Positions 1 to 11,760 of a stretch of 64,000 nucleotides of DNA are shown piece by piece. The stretch is from positions 55,219,899-55,283,898 of the forward strand of contig CP136067.1 of NCBI GenBank assembly GCA_032622095.1, given 5' to 3'. Position 1 is the stretch's first letter. Each line of letters starts with the position of its first letter. The notes under the pieces are model-generated. The model ran no database searches. It had not been told where the DNA came from and worked only from the letters and a program-made list of their open reading frames with translations. A program made the translations under genes and the position numbers. This DNA comes from Siphonodentalium dalli. Taxonomy: Eukaryota > Mollusca > Scaphopoda > Gadilida > Siphonodentaliidae.

Positions 1-252
1 ATAATCACTATACTTACCGGTATCCGTGTATAATCACTATACTTACCGGTATCCGTGTATAATCACTATACTTACCGGTATCCGTGTATAATCACTATAC
101 TTACCGGTATCCGTGTATAATCACTATACTTACCGGTATCCGTGTATAATCACTATACTTACCGGTATCCGTGTATAATCACTATACTTACCGGTATCCG
201 TGTATAATCACTATACTTACCGGTATCCGTGTATAATCACTATACTTACCGG
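1..252. repeat. 29-bp tandem repeat array
   Basis: About 8.7 essentially identical copies of a 29-bp unit that begins ATAATCACTATACTTACCGG. Unit starts fall at 1, 30, 59, 88, 117, 146, 175, 204 and 233, and the match breaks after 252. The window opens on a unit boundary, so the array probably continues to the left. The near-perfect identity suggests recent expansion. Confidence 0.95.
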
Positions 253-1479
253 ACTTCCAAGCTTACGACCGCTTTTTGTCGGTAATTTTCGCTAGTTTTC
301 GATACAATATCTCGACTTACCTTCGTTAGATACTAGATATATCGTATTATACAACAAAACAAAGACAATTTCATGGCCAACAAGAAACATTTAAATATAT
401 TTTAAAAAAAATTGCCGGTTTTGGGAATTGATGAGGTTTATGTCAGATGGTGTGTTTATCGGACCTGTGAACATTGTCCCTGCACGGTATATATAGTATA
501 CTAGAAGGTGACCCGACTTCGTCCGGGCTATTCAAAAACCAAATTTCAAGTCGATAGCTCCACCCGTTTCCTAGATCTGGTCTGCGCATGCGCGAAGCTG
601 GTGTCGCACGTGCTCGGCGACCCGATAAAATTCGTATCCGGGGCAAGATACATTCACATACCAAATTTCAAGTCGATAGCTACACCCGTTTCCGAGATAT
701 ATAGCCCAATGTCATTTGCGGATACCTCGGCCGGTGATGAGTTAACGCGACACAGTCAAATGCATCGGCAGGGTGAGAGTTAACGTAATCTAACTTTATG
801 ACCTCTGACGACGTCATAGAAATTACGCATTGATTTTATCCCGATAAAAGCATCGGACCACTTGTACCTAATAATTGAGGCAGATAACTAAAACGGATAC
901 ATACATATTATATATCGTTGGAAAGAGGACACGCCACAGATTCTAACCGTGCAAATTATATGACTGGCAATTTATTATTCGCGCTATATCGAATCGATTT
1001 GTGAGCACCGAACTGAAATATATTAGCGCAAAAACGGCGTAAAAACAGATTTGACCTCCGCACGTGAAAAGTTGACCTCGCACGGACAAATAAATATGCC
1101 TATGTTCGTCTCCGGCCGAAAACACATCCAAATACCAAATTTCATCGAAATTGGCTTAGTCGTTTTCGAGTCCATCGATTTCAAACACACACACACACAA
1201 ACAAACACACAGATCTTTCAAAATATATAATAGATAACGGCATATCAGGTATAATTCGCTAGCGGCTAGTGGTTTCAAGAGTAGAATTATCAACCATTTC
1301 CAAATCATGTATTGTTTGAACTATAAATGTGATAAACCTATTCGCTCCGACTTGCAAAAGAAGTAGACATTTGGTTATTCCCTTATAAATAATGGTAATT
1401 TGTTCTAGAATACTATATATGTGCGCTATATGTTTTCTAGTATTAGAAGCCGTGGTATCAATCAAATCAATCAATAAAT
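253..1479. other. non-coding stretch with short dispersed repeats
   Basis: No gene is recognised. A 33-bp segment beginning ACCAAATTTCAAGTCGATAG is present at 539-571 and again at 660-692 with one substitution. A related phrase, beginning ACCAAATTTCATCGAAATTG, sits at 1135-1155 and is followed by a CA-rich tail at 1185-1212. That layout resembles the decayed 3' end of an interspersed element, but the family is not identified. Confidence 0.5.
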
Positions 1480-1830
1480 AAACCCCATATACCCCATATA
1501 CATTTCCCATCATATACCCGATATAAACCCCATATACCCAATATAAACCCCATATACATTTCCCATCATATACCCGATATAAACCCCATATACCCAATAT
1601 AAACCCCATATACCCCATATACATTTCCCATCATATACCCGATATAAACCCCATATACCCAATATAAACCCCATATACCCATATACATTTCCCATCATAT
1701 ACCCGATATAAACCCCATATACCCAATATAAACCCCATATACCCCATATACATTTCCCATCATATACCCGATATAAACCCCATATACCCAATATAAACCC
1801 CATATACCCCATATACATTTCCCATCTATT
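1480..1830. repeat. 65-bp satellite (AT/C-rich, CCCATATA)
   Basis: Six copies of a unit marked by CATTTCCCATCATATACCCG start at 1501, 1557, 1622, 1686, 1751 and 1816 (spacings 56, 65, 64, 65, 65). The last copy diverges after CATTTCCCATC. Within each unit the shorter phrase AACCCCATATACCC is itself duplicated. The long minus-strand reading frames here (GYMGFILGIWGLY repeats) are by-products of the periodicity, not a protein. Confidence 0.95.
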
Positions 1831-2032
1831 CATCGACAACAACAACTGCTACTTAGGATTCTAAACTATAAAACACAAGTCTTATTCCTTTGTGATTTAC
1901 TATTTTTGTAATACAAATTTTGTGTTTTATAGTATTCGACTGAATTTCAGCCAGTGTATTTCTGTCATTGTTGACTGAGATTCAGCATTATGTCGATACC
2001 TCTTAATTTGCAACATGCATCGCCGAGATATA

Positions 2033-2535
2033 GACCCCAGTTTATAGCGGAATTTACAAAATGAGCCCAGACCAAATTTAATGGACGAGTTTTGTAAATT
2101 CCGATATAAACTGGGGACGAGTTTTAGATTCTATTTACTACATAATCCAAAACCTCGATAAAACACTTAAATCAACAAATGGGACGTGAAACTAACATCG
2201 GCTTCTATAATGCCTGCGATGTCGCTTCACGTAAAAATGCGCTGTTTGTCCGCGTACAGAAATAGTCCCAGATAAATAAAGACGCTTTGGCGTATTTAAT
2301 GGCGTAAATTTAATGAAATTACTTTTCAAACTCTACATTCATTAGAGTGTGTTGTAAAAACATTGAAAGCCATAGTATTTTGAGACGTAGCGTACGGAAT
2401 GTAAACAGACGACAAACCGGAAGTCAAAGGTCACCACGCACTATTTCCTGTTATGCAACGAGCATTGCATATAACAATATATAGAATGGGTTTGGTGAAT
2501 GGAATAAAGGTATGATCGTGTAAGAAATGATTATA
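2033..2535 (+). repeat. dispersed repeat family R1, copy A
   Basis: About 500 bp homologous, with scattered changes, to 51150-51690. It opens with a foldback head: CCAGTTTATAGCGGAATTTA at 2037-2056 pairs with AATTCCGATATAAACTGG at 2097-2114. The tail carries a small hairpin at 2452-2475 whose stem differs from the other copy by compensating changes. There is no coding capacity, so this is probably a non-autonomous mobile element of unknown class. Confidence 0.8.
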
Positions 2536-3555
2536 TGATCTTTTCGGCGAGCCATCTATACATTTACTTGAATTGGAAACTCTCTACATTTGGGGGAGAA
2601 TGGAGGGTCTGAATGTACCATCTTTTGAGATCGATAGTACTAGATTTGTCTGGTGATTTACAAGAAGTCGCCTACACTATTAAATTATCGATGATTATAG
2701 AACTCGACACCTTCTGCATGCGCGGCTCAAATCACCCTATTTGTAATTTTATTGGTCTGTAAGATGTCGGGAAGGTGACTCAGTAGGTCATGGCATCCCC
2801 CGGATAACACTTACATGTATACATATACATTTGTATGCGAGTTATAAATTATGTATTAGTTGTTATATAATAAACACTTAGAAATTAACAGCATGTTGAT
2901 GGTCCACTGCATGCATATAGAAGAAATGCATTGTTCAAAGTGCTTTGTCACAAAAAACAAAAAACACCAGAGGTATCGAACTCTGAATACAAATTCGTCC
3001 GCCATCCTATGTGTTTATATATCTTCATTCAGGGACAGCATAGGAAGACGATTAACCATAGTCATGCTGCTCCTGTAAAATGCCCATCATATACTTATCC
3101 ATCATTGTTGTTGTTAATAATCATTTGTTATTGTACAAATAAAAAATCGATCAAGAAATCGATTGATTTGAGTTCAACACGGTCGCCTCCGAGAAATAAC
3201 ACAGCACACGTTATGCAGATGGACGTATGGATTTCCGAAAGTCAGAACTCTGGTTAGAAACCAAATCATCATATGCACCAAATGATTTCGTATTGCTTCG
3301 CCGAATATTGTTATAGAGTTTATGAGCGACGTCGATACATTCATAAATCGTGGTTGGCAGTGATATTTCATTTCATGGCGCCGTTGTGGAATAGAGAATG
3401 ATAGATTCGTTTGTCGTGAGCCCAGAATCGATGGCGTCATCGGATGAGTTGTCATATTTAATACTGTTAGGCGATGGCGCAACTAATATTCCTGCGAACA
3501 TTTGTACCCCAAAGGGAATATCGAGGGCATGGCTAACTCGAGGCATGCATACTCA
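2536..3555. other. no recognisable feature
   Basis: This is AT-rich sequence with only short unconvincing open frames on both strands. I see no repeats, splice-linked exons or RNA genes. Confidence 0.4.
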
Positions 3556-3609
3556 TATACAATGTCATTGGTAATAATTGGCTACAAGTGTATATACGGA
3601 GTGCCAAAA

Positions 3610-4052
3610 TGGTTTAGTGGCCCTGCTATGATCTTGGTGGGTCCTGCTGATTAAAATGATGCTGGTATGGCAAACTGATGGTGTTAAAGAAATGTACCGT
3701 TATTGGTTCTAAAGTTGAGATTTTCCCGGTGTTTTGCTAATCTGGAAGAAAAAGACAGTATAGCTGTAAGAAACATTCAAGAACCGATCTAAAAAAAAAA
3801 TGGCTGCGCTTGTGCTTGCATACTGATACAAATAACCATCTTGATTGTGGTCCGTTTCAACAGCCAAAACACCGATTATTAAAATAATGTATATCATATA
3901 TACTTTTGAATGTTTTATACACATAATGGCTTTCCCTCGATTCGTTCAGATTAGCAAATCACGAAAATGATAACTTTAGATAAATAACGCTACTTTTTTT
4001 CTTAACAGCATCAGGTTTCCCATCAGCATCATGTTAGTTTAGCAGGGCCCAA
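3610..4052. mobile_element. GGTCAAGTGGTCC-family TIR element, copy A
   Basis: The terminal inverted repeats are about 70 bp and imperfect. The left end has GGTTTAGTGGCCCTGCTATG and GGTGGGTCCTGCTG, then GATGCTGGTATGGCAAACTG. The right end reads back as the same words. The last 100 bp (TCGATTCGTTCAGATTAGCA, GATAACTTTAG) match the right part of the copy at 57360-58258. There is no transposase, so it is a MITE-like derivative. The left flank (3560-3610, CATTGGTAATAATTGGCTAC) is also repeated beside copy B near 35028. Confidence 0.75.
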
Positions 4053-4136
4053 TGCTGCATGCGGCAGTGACCTTTGCAAATTCTGGACGTTAACAAGAAT
4101 GGCTACTTTGAACATTCGTATATTCGTAAATTATAT

Positions 4137-4512
4137 GTACAAAGTAATTATATGTATAGAGTAATTATATGTATAGAGTAAATTATATGTATGGAGTAAT
4201 TATATGTATAGAGTAAATTATATGTATGGAGTAATTTTATGTATAGAGTAATTATATGTATAGAGTGCTTATATATATAGAGTAAATTTATGTATAGAGT
4301 AAATTATATGTATAGAGTAAATGATATGTATAGAGTAAATGATATGTATAGAGTAATTATATGTATAGAGTAATTATATGTATAGAGTACTTATATATAT
4401 AGAGTAAATTTATGTATAGAGTAAATTATATGTATAGAGTAAATGATATGTATAGAGTAAATGATATGTATATAGTAATTGTATGTATAGAGTAATTAAT
4501 ATATAGAGTAAT
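4137..4512. repeat. 17-18-bp tandem repeat array
   Basis: Roughly twenty degenerate copies of ATGTATAGAGTAATTAT, with variants AGAGTAAATTAT and AGAGTAAATGAT. A higher-order block that includes GAGTGCTTATATATATAGAG repeats once inside the array. Confidence 0.9.
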
Positions 4513-4734
4513 TGTAAAACATACCTACATGTTAATATGACAACGATTATCAAAACCGATTTTGTCATTTTGCTGAAATCTTATTTTTCTGAATTATTAT
4601 TTGCCGTACCTTTGTGATGACTCCTGTTCAGTTCCGTATCCTTGATTTTGACTTGACTATCCCAAGGCGGAGGTCACGAGACTCATAAGGTTGAACAATA
4701 AGAATGATTCGAGACCAGTTCAATTTACCCACGA

Positions 4735-5162
4735 GGAACACAATTAAAGGTACTCAGTCCGATTCGATGGTCCCCATATCACCAAAAAAAAACAACATTT
4801 TGTGAATGCCGCTTCAATTGTCAGAATCGAGTAATTGCCCAAAATAATGCTAACCACAGTCAACTATAGTATAAAATTACCCAAAACCTGTTATTTATCA
4901 ACATTTTGTTCAACGAAATTTTGCCGGTTTGTCAAATATCTGACACAAAAAAGCCACTTGATTTTAGAGTTATCCATCTTCATCCGCAATTTGGTCACAG
5001 AAAGTCTTCTCGTCGACTGTTCACTGGGCCATTTAATAGTATCGGTGGTGCAAAATAATAGATTTCAATCATCGATATCTGATCACTATGAGCTTTGATG
5101 GGTGGGTTCCTCAACTCGAATCAAATATTTTTTACCCCCGAAGCCAAGGAAATAGTAATTTG
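4735..5162 (+). repeat. dispersed repeat family R2, copy A
   Basis: About 425 bp homologous to the opposite strand of 21713-22141. Shared words include GATGGTCCCCATATCA, GCTAACCACAGTCAACTATA, ATTTGTCAAATATCTGACAC-like text and AGCCAAGGAAATAGT. Small indels and substitutions show that both copies are old. No protein is evident. Confidence 0.8.
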
Positions 5163-5262
5163 CGAGCGTTAATTAGGATTATGCATCTTTAATGCACCAC
5201 ACATCAGTGTCATCTTCGTTCGCTATTACAACATAAATAGTTGTCTTCCGAATGACGGATAT

Positions 5263-5395
5263 GATGTTTCATCTTGACCGATGACTACAAGTCCTGCAAG
5301 ATGATTTACGGTGGACAATGTAACCCATCAAATTAAGATGTAGCGGGACGTTGGCGGCGAGTTTAATCACACATTTAATCAAGAAATTAATGTAG
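5263..5395 (+). repeat. diverged duplicated segment, copy 1
   Basis: This segment matches 6338-6480 in order: TCATCTTGACCGATG, CTACAAG, GCAAGATGATTTA, CCGTGGACAAT, GATGTAG and GGCGAGTTTAATCACACATTTA. The second copy lacks the palindromic element that follows this one at 5381. Confidence 0.7.
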
Positions 5396-5523
5396 TGGTG
5401 TGTGTATTATTTTGGTCATTAGGCCACATTGTGTGAACCGAGAAGCAGTTCTCACTAAATGTTCCACAATGGCCACAGCGCCGTTTCCCACAATAACACA
5501 CATTTCCACTACATTCATTTCTT
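5381..5523. mobile_element. 143-bp foldback MITE
   Basis: Near-symmetric arms of about 52 bp occupy 5381-5432 and 5467-5523. The left arm starts AAGAAATTAATGTAGTGG and the right arm ends CCACTACATTCATTTCTT. The loop is about 35 bp. It abuts duplicated segment 1 but is absent after the homologous segment at 6480, which suggests insertion after the duplication. Confidence 0.75.
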
Positions 5524-6337
5524 ATATCAATATTGCTTTTTGACGATTTATTCCATTAAAAGAAGCTGAGTGTATTCTTATTTATTTTTACAAAATCTGC
5601 AGAAAATTTGAGACTAGCCCAAGCAGAACATTAAGCCAGCCCATTATAAGATTTCCAAGCACTAAGCAACGATAACGTGATCGATATAAATAATTGGCTT
5701 CAGATGCGATTCAGCTAAACTTTGAAAAGCCCGCTCAATTATTCTGCTGACCGCTTTCAGTGATTATGTCAATTTTGGTCAACAATTTGACACGTCGTGT
5801 TCGTGTTAGGGTCTGTTTGTAATTGGGGTATAAAACGGGTGACCAATTGGCAGTTGACCAATCACCGAACGTGATTTAGTGTAACACAGACGGGCTATGT
5901 ATGTAAATTCTGTGTAATATAGCGATTTTTGCACACTTATTTTTAAAAAGACGTACCTGCTTTTCGACAAAATATTTCCTACCAATGATAATCTATTTGA
6001 ACTACTGAACCAACTATAGATTAACCTGATTGATACATATATATTAGCTTTGAGTTGTTAAGTAATTTGCATCTGAATTCAGTTTGATTTAATTTGGTTT
6101 TCAGGCCGACATATATGTTACTTTAATTATATGGATGGCCCCCCTTTGAAAACATACAATACACGCAGATTAAAATGATATCTAGTTCATTATTAATGCA
6201 AATGAATGGCGGCGAGTCGTCGGAATTTCAATGTATAAATTGTAGGAGGAATTTAGATATCAACAATGGTGGATGATTCTGACTTCAATGCCATCTCAAG
6301 GCTACAAGATTACTATTTGTGTTCCGAGTGAGTGAAT
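5524..6337. other. no recognisable feature
   Basis: AT-rich sequence. Nothing with coding, RNA or clear repeat character is visible. Confidence 0.4.
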
Positions 6338-6480
6338 GATGGTTCATCTTGACCAATGTCTACAAGGTTTGCAAGATCATTTAGACATTTACCGTGGACA
6401 ATCTAACCATCCTATTGAGATGTAGTGTATTTGCTTCAAAACGGGAAGTCGACGGCGAGTTTAATCACACATTTAATGTA
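6338..6480 (+). repeat. diverged duplicated segment, copy 2
   Basis: Second copy of the 5263-5395 segment, ending GGCGAGTTTAATCACACATTTA. It borders the CpG-rich stretch that starts near 6487. Confidence 0.7.
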
Positions 6481-6486
6481 TAATAT

Positions 6487-6960
6487 AGCGTCAGCGTAGC
6501 TTTATTTGCATGCGCGCCGGTCCTCTTCATTCATACCGACTAGCAGATAATCGATAACAACCGTTCTTTATTTAATAGCATCGAGAGTTTCAGGAATTAG
6601 ACCCCGGAACGAGGCTACTCTCGCGCAGTCGACAACTTTACGTCACGCGCCGGTATTGCGCGATAATAACGCGTTTGCTCGGATTATCGCGCCTTGCTCC
6701 ATAGATACAAACACCAATTGTTGGCAGTTCCGATGGATATTGTATGAGTGTCTGTCTGTGTGTTCAATTCCTGCACATCAGCCTGCCATCGGATCGTTTT
6801 CGCGATCGATATTCTTGCGTTCAGTTTGCCGCTACAGGATTATGAATGAAACGCCGGGATATCGCTGGGTCGCACGACGTTTGTCGTAAAATACAGACTG
6901 ATTCAACTCCACAGAGGGGAGAAAATGTTGGTAACAGATGGGATGTCAGCTAATTTAAAG
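6487..6960 (+). promoter_or_regulatory. CpG-rich stretch ending in a consensus splice donor
   Basis: This stretch is clearly richer in CG dinucleotides than its surroundings (GCATGCGCGCCGG, CTCTCGCGCAGTCGAC, TACGTCACGCGCCGG, TTTTCGCGATCGAT). At its end an ATG at 6925 opens a 12-codon frame that runs into AAA|GTGAGTAC, a strong donor with the exon end at 6959. It could be a promoter plus first exon. The donor phase would fit an acceptor at 16288/16289 in front of the NHL exon. This is a hypothesis only; no TATA box or transcript evidence is visible. Confidence 0.3.
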
Positions 6961-8654
6961 TGAGTACACATTATCACACGTTAATACATGCTTTTGGTTA
7001 CAACGAGTCGGACGTCTCGTCATTCATTTAGCCGATATTATATTCCTCGCTGTTTTACACAGACTCCAAGTTAAATCCGTTGTAGTGATGAAACGAATAC
7101 ATGTCAAGTATCACTTGTTTCATTCTCGATTAAAGCTCAGTTGGTTTTTTTACTTGTATATTAGTTGTCGTTCAGACATTGTTGCCTACTTCGATGTCTA
7201 CCGTTGTAAGTCAAACATGACTGTCACAAATACGCATATACAGACTTGTGAGTGTGGGAGTACGAAAACTACGTACTAGTATATTGTTGTGAATTGCAAC
7301 GGTTTACAAAAATAAAATGTACACTATAAATATATTCGAACCATCCCGCGGTCATACACCCATATCATTGTTATTATGGTATTTTCTTTAAAAGAAAGTG
7401 TTGTTATACATGTATATGATATCGCAAGCGAGTGGGCAAACAACTTGTGTGACGTTAGTGTGCTGGATGACACCATGGACAATACAGTCGTTGGTCATGC
7501 TCTATATAGGTATACTCACAATATCGCTGATTAGAATTCACCCGATTGTACTGCTTCTGATTTTCGTAACCTTCTTACATTTTGTGTTTTTCTTATTCTT
7601 TTTCAATCTTCACCGTCGTCTTATCTTCTCTTTAATCCTCATTTTTCTATTTGGTACATGTCTGTTTCTCTTCTGATACATATATGTGCCTCATCCTTGT
7701 ATCCCCTCTTCTTCTTAATTTTTTCGACGCTATCATATTGGACTAAGTTTATTTATAACACTCCAATCAGCCTTCGACCAATGGATGTTATCTAATGAGG
7801 TTAGGTGACCGACCTTTATTTACTGTAAAGATCTCTAAGTCGTCGCCTGTTCTATCAAACGGTATGTCGTGATTGCAACAAGCTTATGCATTGTATTCGC
7901 GGTTGCACACTTGATTGACAAATTATGCACTCCCGTTCCTTCAAAAAAGTTATTTTTCCACCGAGGTGAGCATTACTGATATGGGCTGTGATACCACAAC
8001 GAGCAGATGCAGGGACGTAGCGATTGGAAGACATGGGCGATACGTCATGCCAAATATATAAATATTAATAATTAAATAATTAATTAAAGTAATACCGAGT
8101 ATACGCCATACTAAAATTTCAGATGGGGGGGGGGGGGTATTCGGACAAGTTACATGGGCATTTGCTTTGTCGGCAAACGTCTGCAATTACTATCCTGAAC
8201 AGTGATAATTTAGTACCCCCTCACCAACACAATGAACAAATGTAATCGACGACAGACCATTTAGCAGCGCAGACAGCAACTAACCGATATTTACAGTAAC
8301 AAAAAGTCAGTAACCGCGCGCGGACCCCATTGAATAACTTACATTTGTCGTAAGTGCTGTTGTGATATTATAAATCCGGCTTGGAATGTATGGAATAAAT
8401 AAATCCGATACGTAGGAATAATGCACACTATAATAGAAGTGTAGTGTGCTCTCCAGTTAATCCACGATTAACACAAAAGTAAATTGAAATGTCATGATTC
8501 GGCATAAATGCAATTCGTTGAACAATCTGGGTGAAATACCGACCACGGGGTATTGATTGGTATTCACCGAACATTGTTTGTAAGACTGATCACACATTTA
8601 ATTGGTAACAGAAACTCAACACTGATTGTAAGTTTCTCGGGCTGATTGGGTGTC
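6961..8654. other. no recognisable gene; one 13-G run
   Basis: I find no supportable gene. The hydrophobic frame at 7398-7676 comes from T-rich sequence. A run of 13 G lies at 8125-8137. Confidence 0.4.
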
Positions 8655-9379
8655 ATAAATATGTTATAAGCACGGCGTCCGATTTAAAAGTGAAATAAAC
8701 ACCACGCGCGCCCTCCGGGCGCTTGTGATCTTTATTTCACTTATACATCGGATACACGCTCTCATGAGATTCCGGACAAGAAACCATAAATTACCAATCG
8801 AAGAAGGATCATGGACAAATCGAGACTACTCGGATAGAAAGTGCTCATTATGTAACGCAGAGTTAGGAGATGAATTCCACGCTATCTTGAAGTGTGAAAA
8901 ATTAAAGGGTTTGAGAGTAAGATACATCAAACCATACTATTTCAATAGACCAAACACTTTGAAGTTGAACCAATTATTCAATCAAAATAGCGAGCGCAAA
9001 ACAAAAAACCTTTCGATATTTATTAAAAAGATTTTGGAAATTTTCAGAAACTCCTGAGGCTTACGCGCATGTGTGCGCGTTCACATTTGTAGGTACTCGT
9101 GTACCTTTAGTAAATATAAATTCGTTGATACACGCCATATACCATACGGTATATTAGTAAATATATTATCTGACTATATGATGAGTAAACAAGTACACAT
9201 CCATTAAACGCGACATCGATGTATTATTTATCCTAATTATTTTCTGTGTATGTATACATGTACATGATGTATTGATGATACGTAATTGTGTCATATGTAT
9301 TGTCTCTGTAATGTCTACTATGATGACCAGAGTTACTTAAAATTGAATTGAATTGACGCCGTGCTTATAACGTATATTT
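8655..9379. repeat. inverted repeats flanking a LINE fragment
   Basis: GTTATAAGCACGGCGTC at 8663-8679 is matched by its exact reverse complement, GACGCCGTGCTTATAAC, at 9355-9371. The pairing extends outward through ATAAATAT with a 2-nt gap. Just inside the left repeat is a second foldback: CCGATTTAAAAGTGAAATAAA pairs with TTTATTTCACTTATACATCGG. LINE target duplications are direct, so these inverted repeats probably belonged to a palindromic element that a LINE entered. Confidence 0.7.
8725..9060 (+). pseudogene. LINE ORF2 C-terminal fragment
   Basis: The 110-residue open frame matches the cysteine-rich C-terminal end of ORF2 proteins of invertebrate non-LTR retrotransposons. Key landmarks are FRTRNHKLPIE, the pair CSLC, GDEFHAILKCE, and a basic tail before the stop. 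The endonuclease and reverse-transcriptase domains are absent, as expected for a 5'-truncated insertion. Downstream non-coding sequence runs to a (TTGAA)-type end, TTGAATTGAATTGA, at 9340-9354, which I take as the LINE 3' terminus. Related fragments of the same domain lie at 36000-36290 and 57700-57900 on the minus strand. The family resemblance is from memory; the clade is not determined. Confidence 0.75.
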
Positions 9380-10420
9380 ATTAAGTTTTGGTGTCAGTAT
9401 TCACACATTTCAGTTATCGCCAGATTTCGGTACTTAAATGGACCCAAGGCACTCGCAGTAGGTTAATGGCCACACAATATACAATTCTGTAAAAGCATCA
9501 TAATCAAGAAGAACACGGAGAAATAGATCAACGTTATTCTTATATTCATTATTGATATTTCCCCAATAACGAAATTTTGAGTCTAGAAACCATTGTTCTG
9601 TAAACAAAACTGTTAAAGTATTTTTCAACAAACATCGCTAATCGTGTAGTTAGTTAAGATATTATAGTCTAAATATGATTTTCAGATTATTTTTCAATGC
9701 TTTGACCTTTTCCAATGTTTATCACCTGATACAGACCAATGTTACTCTGTAGTAATACAAAACTATTAGTTAAAATTCCTCAGTGATAAAGGGTATGTGG
9801 CATGCCACGCCAGCCGTTGAGGCATGCCAATATCCCATAATATGTCAAATATAGCGAATTATCGAAATATGAAATACCACGAAAAAGCGAGATAGGAAAA
9901 TACAGCGAAATTGCGGAATAAAAAATGCATCGAAATGACGAAATAGCGCGAATTATGAAATAAGAAATTATTTTTATTAACTAAATAACGGAGATATTTG
10001 AAGAAGTGTTTTTGACGAAATAACGGGCATATTTGGAGAAGTTTTGATATATGATCCTGCCTTCATTGAGCCACGAGTGACTCCTGAGACGAGGATCACA
10101 TATTATATGATACCCTGTCCTACGGAGGATCACATATTGTTTTATATCTACACCCGTGCGCATGACCTGCCTGGACACTACCCTGATCATAAAAAGATAG
10201 CTTAATAAATGATTTTTTTTGCAGCAGGTGAATCTTAGATATATAGTAAACACAGAAACCCAACTTAGGTAGTGGATTTCTGCAGCATTTTAAGATATTA
10301 AGGGGTAGTTTGACCCTTCCCCTATACAACTTCGGAAATTCGCCATTTGTCCGGGAGCTGATAGACAAGTGTACCTCTGCACCCCATGACTCAACTTCAC
10401 CGCACTAATTTTCTTCCTTA
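9373..10420. other. AT-rich stretch with degenerate GAAATA words
   Basis: Between 9850 and 10040 the sequence is a loose array of CGAAATA/GCGAAAT words (GAAATGACGAAATAGCGCG). About 90 bp at 9447-9540 resembles 30107-30185 (shared ACCCAAGGCACT, GCAGT, AAGAAGAACA). No gene is supported. Confidence 0.45.
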
Positions 10421-10424
10421 TTAA

Positions 10425-11390
10425 GGGCTTTGTGGACCCAATTTTTCCAAAATGTCCCAAAATTTTATAGAGTCCAAATAAAGGATTCTGTTCATGAATA
10501 TTAGTCATAATATAAACCGAGCCCATTGATGCAACATTTTGAGAGTATACTTCATGGTGGATTATGTTAGAAATACAAAATGTGAACTTTATTGAGATTT
10601 AAAAAAAAATAATTTACAGGCAATGGTCCAAGAAAAACAAAGTCCAAATTTAAGAATCAAATATGGGAATATGTACTGAACACTGTGATGAATGATGTAT
10701 TACAAAAAGAATATTATATTTCTTGAGTGTTCTTTGATAAAATTACTTTGAACCGGTTGTTGACAAATGATATATACTTGCTTGAATGTTGGCTATGTGG
10801 GTGGTAGCAGGCACGGGTTAACAGCTGGCCATTGTAACTGCTCTGGACTCTGTTGACAATAGAATGCTAATCCTCAATCATACCCCTACCATATCCACAG
10901 TAATTCTAGTAAGTAGGTCACCACTCACTTAGGGTGAACACCATGTGGAAGTTTGACACTGGTAAAAAGCCATTCATATCGGAATGGACATCAGCCATGA
11001 AAGGTTGACCCATTAACAGCTGCCTCTCAGTCAACCATATTCTGAAGTTAGTATATCATTTGTCAACAACCGGTTCAAAGTAATTTTATCAAAGAACACT
11101 CAAGAAATATAATATTCTTTTTGTAATACATCATTCATCACAGTGTTCAGTACATATTCCCATATTTGATTCTTAAATTTGGACTTTGTTTTTCTTGGAC
11201 CATTGCCTGTAAATTATTTTTTTTGAAATCTCAATAAAATTCACATTTTGTATTTCTAACATAATCCACCATGAAGTATACTCTCAAAATGCTGCATCAA
11301 TGGGCATGGTTTCTATTATTACTAATATACATGAACAGAATCCTTTATAAAATTTAGGGAAATTTTGGAAAAATTGGGTCCACAAAGCCC
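10425..11390. mobile_element. 966-bp long-inverted-repeat element with TTAA flanks
   Basis: The arms at 10425-10775 and 11051-11390 are reverse complements at high identity over about 345 bp. The left arm begins GGGCTTTGTGGACCCAATTT and the right arm ends with its complement. TTAA is present immediately outside both ends (10421-10424 and 11391-11394), as in elements that duplicate TTAA. The 275-bp spacer is unique in this window and has no open frame. Transcripts would fold into a hairpin of about 340 bp. Confidence 0.9.
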
Positions 11391-11449
11391 TTAAGTCTCT
11401 CAACTTTTAAAAAAACATAAGAAAGTAGCCGCGCAGACACCAGACAAGA

Positions 11450-11760
11450 GGGTGGCAAACATGGCCGCCGTTTTTCAGACGAATTATACTAAGTTTGATC
11501 CTAATTATAGAGAACACATCTTGTTAAAAGTATGCAAATATATTTATTTGTTGTGAAGCCAATACATAGTGCCACCGTTTTAGGCAAAAAATGGAACTTC
11601 CCATCCAAGATGGCCATATTTAATATTTCAACAAGAAATAAGCAGAACTGTGCTACGTAAGTGATGCATACCATTATTTAAGAACATTTCACCTCAATAG
11701 AACCAAAATTATCACTTTGGCTCAAAATAGTCACCAAAATGGCGGCCAAAATATGGACAA
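11450..11760. repeat. ATGGC-motif region related to the 43-44 kb satellite
   Basis: This region contains AACATGGCCGCC at 11459, CCATCCAAGATGGCCATATT near 11601 and ACCAAAATGGCGGCC near 11734. The same phrase types occur in the 164-bp satellite at 42960-44285 and at 63796-63851. It is probably a diverged relative. Confidence 0.45.

Noticed and set aside
1259-1845. GYMGFILGIWGLYRVYDGK repeat proteins on the minus strand
   Set aside because: Reading frames through the 65-bp satellite. A 64-bp unit and a 56-bp unit shift frame and no start or splice context supports translation.
7398-7676. Hydrophobic 92-aa frame resembling a small membrane protein
   Set aside because: Hydrophobicity follows from a T-rich stretch. 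No charge pattern, homology or splice context supports it.
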